Source: an uncultured Paenibacillaceae bacterium (GTDB taxonomy: Bacteria > Bacillota > Bacilli > Paenibacillales > K13). Taken from it: 64,000 nucleotides of DNA. Below the pieces are notes generated by a model. It ran no database searches, was not told where the DNA came from, and saw only the letters and a list, made by a program, of their open reading frames with translations. The position numbers were made by a program, and so were the translations under genes. Numbering within the stretch: position 1 is the first letter of the stretch; the number at the start of each line of letters is the position of its first letter. Positions 18,260 to 27,252 of this stretch are shown piece after piece. Where the stretch lies: positions 1 to 64,000 of the forward strand of contig CAJXLT010000015.1 of the NCBI GenBank assembly GCA_913056365.1. Reading direction: 5' to 3'.

Positions 18260-18588
18260 TAACGGACACTCGTGAGGCTGTCGATTCATTGTGAATATAC
18301 GACACTTGTATGAAACATCGTACAAATATGTTCGCAACAGATCTCGACGTGCAGGTATTGAACGATTTATCGTACAAATTTCCGTAATAGTCATGGAGAT
18401 ACGTTGATTTTGTATGAAGGATCGTATAAAAATGGTCCATATACACCGTCATGGCTAGATTTTGTATGACAAATCGTACAAATTGAACACACGACGATCC
18501 GTCCACAACGAATAGACAGCCTCATCCGTGACCGTTACATTGGCAAAACACGCTCCATACGCCCTGTAACAATCAGTGATGTTCATTA
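18260..18588. repeat. Dyad array B (four 20-bp dyads at exact 52-bp period, flanked by three more)
   Basis: Within the 839-bp gap 17956-18794, 20-bp dyads of the type TTGTATGA-NNNN-TCGTACAA begin at 18306, 18358, 18410 and 18462, exactly 52 bp apart. Spacers of 32 bp differ. Outer dyads of another type (TAACGG...) lie at 18260-18281, 18516-18537 and 18567-18588. The outer parts match array C at 57.8 kb: the stretch before 18270 and the segment 18525-18590 are closely similar to 57768-57797 and 57904-57970. I see nothing else in the gap. Confidence 0.8.
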
Positions 18589-18794
18589 CAGTTATTTCCA
18601 ATCTACTCAGTATAGAGCCGTTATCACCGGCAAGCTCGATCAGCAGTAACCAAGCGGCAATCTCGGGCTAAGTCGTAACCTTTTTTCTTATTTTTTTATA
18701 GCACTATAACTTTCGTCAGATGGCATATGTGTACGTGTAGGCTAGGATTAGCATAATAGCAAGCGAACAAAATTCATATTTAGGAGACGGTACA

Positions 18795-20786
18795 TTGAAA
18801 AAACTTACAGTACAAGTATGGATTAGTTTGATGAGTATCATCTTGCTGGCAGTGCAACCGGTTTATGCAAATGAGCTGTCAGATGTGACGGGAACCTCGT
18901 ACGAATCAGCCATCGAAGAGCTTGTGTCCTTAGGGGTGCTTAGCGGGTATCCAGATGGGACGTTTCGTCCGGATAACACCATCACTCGCGCAGAATTCGC
19001 CAAGATTATCGTCGTAGCGACAGGAAATGAGAATTCGGTATCCTTATTCAACGGAATGCCCTCGCAGTTTACTGATGTTGAATCGAACGGCTGGTACAAT
19101 GGGTATGTGAATGTTGCAGCCGCTAAAGGCTACATAAAGGGTGATCCTGATGGAACATTTAGACCCACTGATGAAATATCGTATGCGGAAGTATTAACGG
19201 TACTGGTTCGTGCACTGGGTTATCAAGATGAGAAGTTGGAAGGATCATGGCCGTACAGTCATGTGACAAAAGCGAATGAAGTTGGTTTGACTGATAATCT
19301 TCCTGATTTTAACTATAGTGGTTCAATCAATCGAGGCGAGGTGTCTATTCTATCAACCGAAACGATCAACACGCCTACAGTCACTTATGATATTAACGGC
19401 AATGAGACCATTCAATCAACAACCTTAAAAGAAGTATTGCAAAATAATCAGTCGGAACCGGAGCAGACAGAGAAAGAGGGGCTCCCTGAGGAAGAATCTC
19501 CAGAGGAGGAGCTTTCTGAGGAAGAACCTTCAGAGGAGGAGCAGCCTGTAGACACCAGCCCTCCAAGCAGTGGGGGGAGCAGTCGCAACCACGCGCCACA
19601 AGTGGACACGTCCATTCCTGCACTTACCTTAGAAGCAGGCGAAGAGACCTCCTATGAACTCAACGATAGCTTCACAGATTCGGACAGAGATACACTGACC
19701 TATACCGCTGTGTCTAGTGAGGAATCTGTGGTAACGGTGAGTGTTGATGGGTCCAGCTTGTCCCTGACTGCTGTATCGGCAGGCAGCAGTACAATTACGG
19801 TCACTGCAGAAGATCGTAGAGCAGCTCAAGCATCGCTGAGCTTTGATGTGACAGTGGAAGCTGGGAATGCGGCTCCTGCGACGTTGGATAGCATTTCAGA
19901 CCTTACACTGGAAGCTAGCTTAGACGAAACTTACGAACTTGGGAACTACTTCACGGATGCGGACGGAGATACATTGACTTATACTGCGGTATCCAGTGAG
20001 GAGGCATCTGTTACGGCAAGTGTGTATGAGACAACACTAGTCATTGCAGCGCAATCAATAGGGAGCAGTACGATTACGGTCACGGCATCTGATGCGGAAG
20101 AGGAAGCTTCACAGTCATTTGATGTGACGGTGGTGGCTTCGACGAATCAGTCGCCTGAACTTACGAGTCCATTCTACGCTGTGCTTAGTATGGATGGAGC
20201 CGAAGTATCCGAGTCGTATACTTTCAATCTAAGCTGGTACATGGAAGATCCAGATGGGGATGGATTGACGTATACGGTAGAATCCAGTAATCCAGAATCA
20301 GCGACGGTAAGAGTCGATGATCCTCATACACTGGTCGTCACAGCAGTTGCCGATGGCAGCGGTGAGATTACGGTAACAGCTACAGATCCGCGAGGGGCTT
20401 CCGTACAACTCTCTTTTGACTTTACCGTAGTCATCGAAGAACCTATTGACCCGGACCCGGGCACATGTGATCCACTCCTTGATCCGATGTGTGGAGACGA
20501 CCCAGGCGCATGTGACCCAATTCTCGACCCCATGTGCGGATACGATCCAGGCGGATGTGATCCGATTCTCGATCCTATGTGCGGATACGACCCGGGCGGA
20601 TGTGATCCAATTTTCGATCCGACGTGTGGATTCGATCCTGGTGCATGTGATCCCATCATTGATCCTGCATGTGAGTTTATCTACTCGGAATCCATGCGGG
20701 GGGACTGGGAATCGGCTGATTCTCAGCATGTGCTGAGGGAAGGTGCTTCACTCGACCTCGTAACCAATAGAAGTAAGTTTCTATAG
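18795..20786 (+). CDS. SLH protein with cadherin-like domains and Cys-rich 15-residue repeats
   Basis: A 663-residue surface protein starting at TTG, eight bases after TAGGAG. It has a signal peptide (residues 1-25), two clear N-terminal SLH repeats (GYPDGTFRPDNTITRAE and GDPDGTFRPTDEISYAE) and a degenerate third. A Glu/Pro linker near 225-255 follows, then three Ig/cadherin-like domains with D(A/R)DGDTLTYTAVSSEE-type cores. Residues ~558-632 are five copies of a 15-residue repeat, CDPxxDPxCGxDPGx, each with two Cys. Cys-dense repeats are unusual in Firmicute surface proteins; they could form disulfides or bind metal. The final ~30 residues resemble nothing I know. Confidence 0.85.
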   Translation: MKKLTVQVWISLMSIILLAVQPVYANELSDVTGTSYESAIEELVSLGVLSGYPDGTFRPDNTITRAEFAKIIVVATGNENSVSLFNGMPSQFTDVESNGWYNGYVNVAAAKGYIKGDPDGTFRPTDEISYAEVLTVLVRALGYQDEKLEGSWPYSHVTKANEVGLTDNLPDFNYSGSINRGEVSILSTETINTPTVTYDINGNETIQSTTLKEVLQNNQSEPEQTEKEGLPEEESPEEELSEEEPSEEEQPVDTSPPSSGGSSRNHAPQVDTSIPALTLEAGEETSYELNDSFTDSDRDTLTYTAVSSEESVVTVSVDGSSLSLTAVSAGSSTITVTAEDRRAAQASLSFDVTVEAGNAAPATLDSISDLTLEASLDETYELGNYFTDADGDTLTYTAVSSEEASVTASVYETTLVIAAQSIGSSTITVTASDAEEEASQSFDVTVVASTNQSPELTSPFYAVLSMDGAEVSESYTFNLSWYMEDPDGDGLTYTVESSNPESATVRVDDPHTLVVTAVADGSGEITVTATDPRGASVQLSFDFTVVIEEPIDPDPGTCDPLLDPMCGDDPGACDPILDPMCGYDPGGCDPILDPMCGYDPGGCDPIFDPTCGFDPGACDPIIDPACEFIYSESMRGDWESADSQHVLREGASLDLVTNRSKFL

Positions 20787-20802
20787 AAGCAGTTCTTTGT
20801 TC

Positions 20803-20852
20803 GAGAAGCTTGTGTTCGGTTTTGATATGCGAACACAAGCTTCTCTTTTTTT
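20803..20852 (+). terminator. Rho-independent terminator
   Basis: Perfect 16-bp arms GAGAAGCTTGTGTTCG (20803-20818) and its complement (20830-20845) are followed by seven T. Confidence 0.92.
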
Positions 20853-20890
20853 CATTGATAGGCTATGCCTAAGGCAGTATAATCAATACC

Positions 20891-23800
20891 ATGAATAATC
20901 ACACCATGACTTTGAACGCATATATGACCGACAATCTTATAGATATTCACCAATTTATGGAGCTTTCCATGGCTATAGCGGAATGGGTTGGCAACCAACA
21001 TCAGCAAGGTTTTGTTGGGAATTTAATAGATCCGGCATTTATCTTCGTTCAAGTGAAGAACAGCGGAGTAAAGTTCCTTAGCATGCACGAAACGGAATCC
21101 AACTATGACGGGTCTGCTCTGCATTATGCTTACCTGTCACCGGAACAAACCGGTCGCATGAAGTGGATGATCGATGAACGCAGCGATCTATATGTGTTAG
21201 GGATTTTGTTCTATGAGTTGCTATCTGGCAGCTTGCCTTATGAAGCGCATTCTGTGGATCAATGGATGCATGCTCACATGGCATTACGACCAACTCCCTT
21301 ATACGAACGCAATCCTGAAGTGCCTCCCGTACTCCATGACATGGGCATGAAGCTGCTTTCCAAAATTCCTCAATACCGGTATCAAAGTATCCAAGGCCTT
21401 ATGCATGATCTACGCATCTGTAGAAACCAGATAACTACACAGGGATTTGTAGAGAGATTTCCGATCGGAGAAGCGGATGCCAAGAGCCAGATCCGGTTTC
21501 CTCGCAAACTATATAACAGAGATAAAGAAATAGAGATGCTGGATGATGTGCTCGAACAAACTTGCTCCGGATCGTCAGCTTGTCTGTTGATCGGCGGACA
21601 TGCGGGCAGCGGCAAATCGAGCTTGGTTCAGGCTTTGCGTCAGCAGGTGGTGCAGAAGAAGGGTACTCTAATCAGCGGCACATGTGATCACATTCATCCG
21701 TCCGCACCCTACGCCCCGTTTATTGACGCCTTACAAGATATGGTGCAACAAATTTTGTCTCAGGATGAGCAGCACATGATGCAATGGAGACACAAGCTTC
21801 TAGACGCCATCGGGCACAATGGGCGCCTCCTTACCGATGTCATTCCTGAGATGACCTTGATTATTGGCGAGCAAGAGTCCGTGGAAGAGCTTCCTCCCGC
21901 TGAAGCGACCTATCGCTTTCAAAAGCTGGTCAGCAATGTATTGAGAAGCTTGTCTTCTGAGAACAGTCCGTTGGTTCTATGGATAGATAATGTGCAGTGG
22001 GCGGATTCGGCCACATTCGATTTGCTGGATGTGATCGTGCATGATGCTGCCTTCGCGTACACTTGCCTGATTGGGACTTACCGGAACAATGTGTGTGAGG
22101 ATGGTGGCTTCGTAAAGACACGGCTGCAGGAGGTTGAGCCCGGAGAAGGCTTCCAGGTTTATAACCTGACCTTGTCAGCATTGGATTATGAGAACGTCCT
22201 GCAATATGTGGCCGATGTTGTTCACGACGAGCCGAGCCGTGTTCATTCGCTTGCCGAAGCATTGTATCAACAAACGGCAGGGAATCCTTTTTACATGAAA
22301 GAAATGCTGCAGTTTTTGCACGACAAAGAGCAGCTTTATTTTAATTGGGATACGTTGAACTGGAACTGGAAGATGGATTGGCTGGAGGTGCACGAAGGTT
22401 TCCAGGATGTTGTCGGGTTGATTCAAGATAAGTTTGATCATCTTCCGGAACAGACGAGGCAACTGATAAGCTTGGCAAGCTGTATCGGTCATCGCTTTGA
22501 GCTTCAGATGGTTGCCATGCTAAGTGAGGCAAGCATCGATGATACACGTCAATATTTGATGCCCGCAGTTAGAGAAGGACTAGTCATGCAGCGAGAGGAG
22601 GAAACCTATACCTTCCTCCATGATCAGGTGCACGAAGCTGCCTATGCTTTGATCCACTCGGATCAAAAGCGGACCCTCCATTTGCAAATCGGTCGTTCCA
22701 TGGTGCGGCATATGCAATCGGGACAGAGAGAGAACTACTTGTTCGAGATCGTGCATCATCTCAATAGGGGCAATGCGCTCGTGACGGAACCGGAGGAATT
22801 GGAGCAACTGGCCCAATTGAATCTCCAGGCAGGACAAAAGGCCAAAGCTTCAGCAGCATATGGACAAGCACTGGAATGGCTTAAGCAGGGAGCCCGACTT
22901 GTTGAGGGAATGCCCCAGTTCGATACTCTCTACTATGAACTCTTGTTCGAGAGCGCGGAGTGTGAGTATGTGTGTGGCAATTTCCAGCAGGCTGAGGTGG
23001 TCATGCAGCAGCTGCTGCAGCAGGCAGAACAGTTGGTAGATCGCATGAAGGTGTATGTAATGCAGATCACGATGTACGGCTACCGAAATCAAGAGGACGA
23101 AGCCAGCACAATCGCACAAACAGCATTTGCCGAGCTCGGGCTATCCATCCCCAAGGACCCTTCGGGCATAAGGGTAGTAACCGAGATGGCTCGCACACAA
23201 CTATGGCTCGCTAGGAACAAGCGCACCTTGCATCGTATGCCGGTGAATAGAAGTCCGCTATACCGCGTCACTGGGGAGTTGTTTAACGCTGCATCTTCCA
23301 TATTATTCATTGCGAATGAACGGGCTTCGATGGTCTTGATTTGTAAATATATTCGTATGGTCATGCGGCAAGGACATACAGAGGGATTGTCCTTTGCACT
23401 TGGCTCTTATGCAATAGCTATCAGTGCAGGGTTTCATCAATACAAGTGGGCTACACAATTAGCGGAGATTGCCCTGTTCAATGCGGAGAAGGAAGAACGG
23501 ACCTTGTTGAAGGGCAAGCTCTATTTTTCACTTGGGCTGGTCCTGCAGTATCAGCGTCCTCAAGCAGGGATGCATTACTTTCAGGAAGCTGCCAAGTTAA
23601 GCTTGGAAAGCGGTGATAGACTGTATGCAGGTTATGCTGTTTCCTCCTTATTGATTATTGGCAGTCATGATCTGAGACAGTTGCAAGCATGGTGTGATCA
23701 TTACCATGCATCCATGAAGCAGACGCTGGACGCTATGACATCACGGGTGCTGTTGATCACGATGCGATATGTGTCTTTGTTGCAAGCTCGCCCTGTCTCA

Positions 23801-24268
23801 GGAATGACCTTTAATCACGGGCAACTCACAGAAGCAAATCTCTTTCATGATAAGAGTGCGACCCATAGTCACAACAGTAACCGGTACTATTACTATACAA
23901 GTCAGCTGGAAATCTATTATGTATACGGTTACTATGATGAAGCGTTAGCTGCTGCTCAGACATCGATGCACCTGGAATCGAAGCCAACGCTGACTTTCAA
24001 GCACCGGCACTATTTCTACCATGCCTTGTCCCTGCTGGCGCTATATCCTGGCGCTGATGCGGTCACGCAGAAGCGTTATTCCCAGACGCTGAAGGCTTTA
24101 GTGACCCGGATGAAGCAATGGGCGAAGACCGCTCCGGGAAAGCATGTCAGCCAAAGCAAGCTTGGTTCAGGCAGAATGGGCCCGTATCACGGGCAATGCA
24201 ATGAAGGCGGAGCGATTGTATGCGCAAGCGATAGAACAAGCGAGAGAGATCGGTTATCCGCAGGATGA
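20891..24268 (+). CDS. AAA ATPase/TPR signalling regulator, 5' part of a frameshifted gene
   Basis: The 1125-residue frame carries a degenerate protein-kinase C-lobe (residues ~25-180): SPEQTGRMKWMIDERSDLYVLG and a G-helix are kept, but the ATP-binding N-lobe, HRD and DFG motifs are absent. A P-loop GGHAGSGKSS lies near 235 and a Walker B-like LVLWIDNVQWAD near 365, then a long TPR-like helical region. This layout is that of the large kinase-AAA-GAF-LuxR regulators found in Paenibacillus and cyanobacteria. At ~24150 the family-like sequence leaves this frame and continues in the next one; the last ~40 residues here look random. The complete gene would span 20891-25262. Confidence 0.8.
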   Translation: MNNHTMTLNAYMTDNLIDIHQFMELSMAIAEWVGNQHQQGFVGNLIDPAFIFVQVKNSGVKFLSMHETESNYDGSALHYAYLSPEQTGRMKWMIDERSDLYVLGILFYELLSGSLPYEAHSVDQWMHAHMALRPTPLYERNPEVPPVLHDMGMKLLSKIPQYRYQSIQGLMHDLRICRNQITTQGFVERFPIGEADAKSQIRFPRKLYNRDKEIEMLDDVLEQTCSGSSACLLIGGHAGSGKSSLVQALRQQVVQKKGTLISGTCDHIHPSAPYAPFIDALQDMVQQILSQDEQHMMQWRHKLLDAIGHNGRLLTDVIPEMTLIIGEQESVEELPPAEATYRFQKLVSNVLRSLSSENSPLVLWIDNVQWADSATFDLLDVIVHDAAFAYTCLIGTYRNNVCEDGGFVKTRLQEVEPGEGFQVYNLTLSALDYENVLQYVADVVHDEPSRVHSLAEALYQQTAGNPFYMKEMLQFLHDKEQLYFNWDTLNWNWKMDWLEVHEGFQDVVGLIQDKFDHLPEQTRQLISLASCIGHRFELQMVAMLSEASIDDTRQYLMPAVREGLVMQREEETYTFLHDQVHEAAYALIHSDQKRTLHLQIGRSMVRHMQSGQRENYLFEIVHHLNRGNALVTEPEELEQLAQLNLQAGQKAKASAAYGQALEWLKQGARLVEGMPQFDTLYYELLFESAECEYVCGNFQQAEVVMQQLLQQAEQLVDRMKVYVMQITMYGYRNQEDEASTIAQTAFAELGLSIPKDPSGIRVVTEMARTQLWLARNKRTLHRMPVNRSPLYRVTGELFNAASSILFIANERASMVLICKYIRMVMRQGHTEGLSFALGSYAIAISAGFHQYKWATQLAEIALFNAEKEERTLLKGKLYFSLGLVLQYQRPQAGMHYFQEAAKLSLESGDRLYAGYAVSSLLIIGSHDLRQLQAWCDHYHASMKQTLDAMTSRVLLITMRYVSLLQARPVSGMTFNHGQLTEANLFHDKSATHSHNSNRYYYYTSQLEIYYVYGYYDEALAAAQTSMHLESKPTLTFKHRHYFYHALSLLALYPGADAVTQKRYSQTLKALVTRMKQWAKTAPGKHVSQSKLGSGRMGPYHGQCNEGGAIVCASDRTSERDRLSAG

Positions 24269-25262
24269 AGCGATTGCCTGTGAGCTTGCAGCGAAGTTGT
24301 ATGTCTCTATTAACAAGCGGCAATTGTCAGAGACATACCTGCTTCATGCTTGTGAGGCCTATGACAAATGGGGGGCTATCGGAAAGATAAAATACTTACA
24401 GGAGAAGTATCCATTTCTTGCTGAAACGTTTGCAATAGAGGAGAAAACACCTGACACGGAGGAGGAATCTGTTCAGCAAGGCACGATTCAGGTGAATAAC
24501 CGGTTGAGTGAAGAACTGGATAAGGCATTAGATATGGATATGCTCAAGCAAGCTTCCAAGCTGGGCTGGGAAGAGAAGAAGGAGTCCCAGTGGTTGGAAG
24601 ACATTCTGGAATTAGCTGTCCGGAACGCTGGCGCAGAAAAGGGGCTTATCCTCTTAAGAAAAGAAGGGCAATGGTTTATAGAAGCGGAGAAGCACTTCAA
24701 TAACAGTTACGCGGATGACTCTCAACAGCGTGATTCACATTCCTCTTCTATTGTTCAATATGTGATACGTACGGGTGAAGCCGTAGTGATTGGCGACGCG
24801 CGACAAAGTTTGTTTTCCTCTGATCCTTATATCAGACAGCGTGGGCTCAAATCGGTTATATGTATGCCTATTCGATATCCTGATCACCAAGACGGAGTAT
24901 TGTATATGGAGAACAACTTGACTTCCGAAGCGTTCGCCGCAGATCGCTTGGAAGTATTGGACATGATAGTGTCACGCATCACCTATGTGAAGTTATGGCA
25001 ATCCGCAAGTCATGCTGATGAAGCTGCTGCCAAGCAAGTCAAAGGGAAGGCAATCACTTCTCTGATTGAACCTCTTTCAAAGCGCGAAGTAGAAATCCTG
25101 CATCTCATAGCAGAGGGGCTATCGAACAAAGAAGTTGCTGTGCGGCTAGGCATAACAGAAGGAACCGTCAAAATTCACACCTCTAACATGTATGGGAAGC
25201 TGCAAGTCAAGAGAAGGGGGCAGGCGGTTTCCAAAGCGAGAGCATTGCAGCTATTAGACTAA
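24144..25262 (+). CDS. GAF-LuxR C-terminal part of the same frameshifted regulator
   Basis: This frame begins inside the previous one and continues its TPR helices (SLVQAEWARITGNAMKAERL). A GAF domain follows at residues ~150-290, and a C-terminal LuxR HTH reads LSKREVEILHLIAEGLSNKE and GITEGTVKIHTSNMYGKL. There is only a weak ribosome site before the ATG at 24144, so it is better read as the 3' half of one gene split by a +1 change near the AGCC at 24149-24152 than as an independent gene. Removing one C there gives a continuous HVSKASLVQAEW junction. A sequencing or assembly error would look the same. Confidence 0.75.
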   Translation: MSAKASLVQAEWARITGNAMKAERLYAQAIEQAREIGYPQDEAIACELAAKLYVSINKRQLSETYLLHACEAYDKWGAIGKIKYLQEKYPFLAETFAIEEKTPDTEEESVQQGTIQVNNRLSEELDKALDMDMLKQASKLGWEEKKESQWLEDILELAVRNAGAEKGLILLRKEGQWFIEAEKHFNNSYADDSQQRDSHSSSIVQYVIRTGEAVVIGDARQSLFSSDPYIRQRGLKSVICMPIRYPDHQDGVLYMENNLTSEAFAADRLEVLDMIVSRITYVKLWQSASHADEAAAKQVKGKAITSLIEPLSKREVEILHLIAEGLSNKEVAVRLGITEGTVKIHTSNMYGKLQVKRRGQAVSKARALQLLD

Positions 25263-25343
25263 TGCATCGGATACATTGTGCACAAGGCAGGCCAGACGAG
25301 ACACGCGAGATCTAACCATTTCCTGTAGGTTCTGCTTTCAGTA

Positions 25344-25357
25344 CGAACGAATGTTTG
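25344..25357 (+). promoter_or_regulatory. LexA (SOS) box-like site in a promoter
   Basis: CGAACGAATGTTTG matches the Bacillus LexA box CGAACRNRYGTTYC at 13 of 14 positions. It lies between a TTTCAG (25336) and TATACT (25359) promoter pair with 17-bp spacing, placed to block it. Confidence 0.6.
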
Positions 25358-25395
25358 GTATACTGGAATCAAATATCCGTTCGGGAGTGGTTGGA

Positions 25396-26601
25396 TTGGC
25401 TAAGCAGCAACCTGCGCAAATCATGAAGTTAACGAACCGTCAGGCACGGCAATTTATGTTATTGAAGCACGGACTATTAGGTGAATACAAATTTGCAGGC
25501 AAACAAGGTGTATTGGATTTTGTTCGGCAGGTGGGCTGTTTGCAATTTGATCCTATTGATGTGTGCGGGAAGAACGCTGAGCTGGTGCTGCAGTCGCGAA
25601 TCAACGGATTTACCAAGGAACTGCTCGACGAGCTGTTGTATACAGAGAGAAGCTTGGTCGATTATCCCGATAAGAATCTGGCGATTATCCCTGTCGAAGA
25701 CTGGCCGTATTTCGAGAGATACAGGCAAGCCGCTCGCCAACACGCCGAACATTATCCAGAGATGCAAGCATTGACAGAGCAAGTACGGACGCATATCCAG
25801 CAACAAGGTGCGTTAAGCTCGGATGAGTTGAAATTGGACGGAGATTTCACATGGCAATCGGCTATCCACTGGAGCGGCGGCAACAATGCATCCCGTTCGG
25901 TACTGGAACAGATGTATTCGACAGGCGAGCTGATTATCCATCACAAGAAAGGCACGCGCAAATACTACGATATCGCCGAGAAGCACGTAGACCCCGTGTA
26001 CCTGCATGCTGAGGATCCGCTCCCCGATGAGTTAGCACATTACAAGTGGCGGGTACTGCGCCGGATTGGGGCTGTTGGCCTGTTATGGAATCGCGCATCT
26101 GATGCCTTGCTGAACATATGGGGGCTGAAGGCAAAGCAGCGCAACGAGGCTTTCTCCCAGCTCTTGCAAGAATCGCACATACTGGCTGTCGAAGTGGAGC
26201 ATATGAAGGATACGCTGTACTGCCGCGCAGAGGACCTGCCACTAATCGAAGCCGTCTTGGATAATCCAGAGCCGAAGCTTCGATGCGAGCTGATCGCTCC
26301 GCTGGATAACTTCATATGGGATCGGAAGCTCATTCACGCACTGTTCGGCTTTGATTATACGTGGGAGATTTACACACCAGCAAGCAAGCGGAAATTCGGT
26401 CACTATGTGCTGCCTCTCTTATACGGTGAGAGCTTCATCGGGCGTGTCGAGGTTATCGCGGAGCGCAAGGAGAAGAGACTTATCGTGAAGAACATCTGGT
26501 ATGAGAAGGGCGTGAAGCCAACCAAGCGATTGCGAACAGCCTTGGATGCTTGTTTCAGACAATTTGCGCGATTTAATGGGTGTGAGACGATCGTTGAATG
26601 A
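25396..26601 (+). CDS. YcaQ/AlkZ-like winged-helix DNA glycosylase family protein
   Basis: About 401 residues. The family pattern is clear: QARQFMLLKHGLLG at the start, then VRQVGCLQFDPIDVCGKNAE, DYPDKNLAIIPVEDW, and a C-terminal winged-helix region LIAPLDNFIWDRKLIHALFG. The QFD triad fits the Q-hydrophobic-D catalytic motif of YcaQ-like glycosylases, which unhook DNA interstrand crosslinks; AlkZ has Q-hydrophobic-Q. The TTG at 25396 is preferred because GGGAG precedes it by eight bases; ATG 25423 is an alternative. The LexA-like box upstream supports a DNA-repair role. Confidence 0.82.
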   Translation: MAKQQPAQIMKLTNRQARQFMLLKHGLLGEYKFAGKQGVLDFVRQVGCLQFDPIDVCGKNAELVLQSRINGFTKELLDELLYTERSLVDYPDKNLAIIPVEDWPYFERYRQAARQHAEHYPEMQALTEQVRTHIQQQGALSSDELKLDGDFTWQSAIHWSGGNNASRSVLEQMYSTGELIIHHKKGTRKYYDIAEKHVDPVYLHAEDPLPDELAHYKWRVLRRIGAVGLLWNRASDALLNIWGLKAKQRNEAFSQLLQESHILAVEVEHMKDTLYCRAEDLPLIEAVLDNPEPKLRCELIAPLDNFIWDRKLIHALFGFDYTWEIYTPASKRKFGHYVLPLLYGESFIGRVEVIAERKEKRLIVKNIWYEKGVKPTKRLRTALDACFRQFARFNGCETIVE

Positions 26602-26631
26602 TAAGTAAGCATGCAGAGGAGGGATGGATGT

Positions 26632-27120
26632 ATGAAAAACCTGCGATACCTATATATTTTACTCCTCACGATTGCCGTATCAGTTACTATATTTGGTTGC
26701 CATTCAAGTAACTCATCCCACCAATGGTTTAGGACAATTGATGATGCAATCGCATTTGGAATGGAACAAGAGGAATCGGAGATGCTCATTGAATTAGACT
26801 ATGATCGTCATCGTTTCATCCTATTTCATTCGAATGACGACCCAGGCATCATTGGTGTTGGGAATGTAGTTGTTGATCCTGAACAGGGTTATAGGTGGAA
26901 TAAAGGTGCGGCATCTTTTGATCACCACATGGCAATGTTTGAATATACTCTGGCTAATGGCAAGGTGTTCAATATCGTAGCCGGTCGAGTTTCGGATAGT
27001 AGTATCAATCAGGTTCGGCTCCAAAGTCTTCGTGCCAATTATACGGTTGATGTACACAAAGGACATTTTATAAAAATTGATATTCCATCAGAAAACTATC
27101 AAGTGATACCTATAAAATAA
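26632..27120 (+). CDS. Small putative lipoprotein of unknown function
   Basis: A 162-residue protein with a 20-residue hydrophobic signal ending in TIFGC, a plausible lipobox (Phe at -2 is unusual). The mature part is ~140 residues, mixed alpha/beta, with no motif I recognise. ATG 26632 lies seven bases after GAGGAGGGA. It starts 30 bases after the YcaQ-like gene and may be co-transcribed with it. Confidence 0.75.
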   Translation: MKNLRYLYILLLTIAVSVTIFGCHSSNSSHQWFRTIDDAIAFGMEQEESEMLIELDYDRHRFILFHSNDDPGIIGVGNVVVDPEQGYRWNKGAASFDHHMAMFEYTLANGKVFNIVAGRVSDSSINQVRLQSLRANYTVDVHKGHFIKIDIPSENYQVIPIK

Positions 27121-27252
27121 CCATGTGCGAATGAGAATGAGACGATCGGTACAACTGGACAATTGTAAAAAATAGATTAAATTTTAACATCCGCCTCTAA
27201 TTTACCTTCGTTGTATGTCATATTAATAGTAAGGATGTACAAAGGGGGATGA

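Noticed and set aside
18306-18481. Regular repeats with unique spacers, CRISPR-like at first sight
   Set aside because: The units are only 20 bp, vary between copies, are dyads rather than identical repeats, and no cas gene is in the window. Array B is better described as phased dyads.
20298-20729. Repetitive minus-strand frames over the Cys-repeat region
   Set aside because: They are the complement of the 45-base repeats; the plus strand has the signal peptide, SLH domains and terminator.
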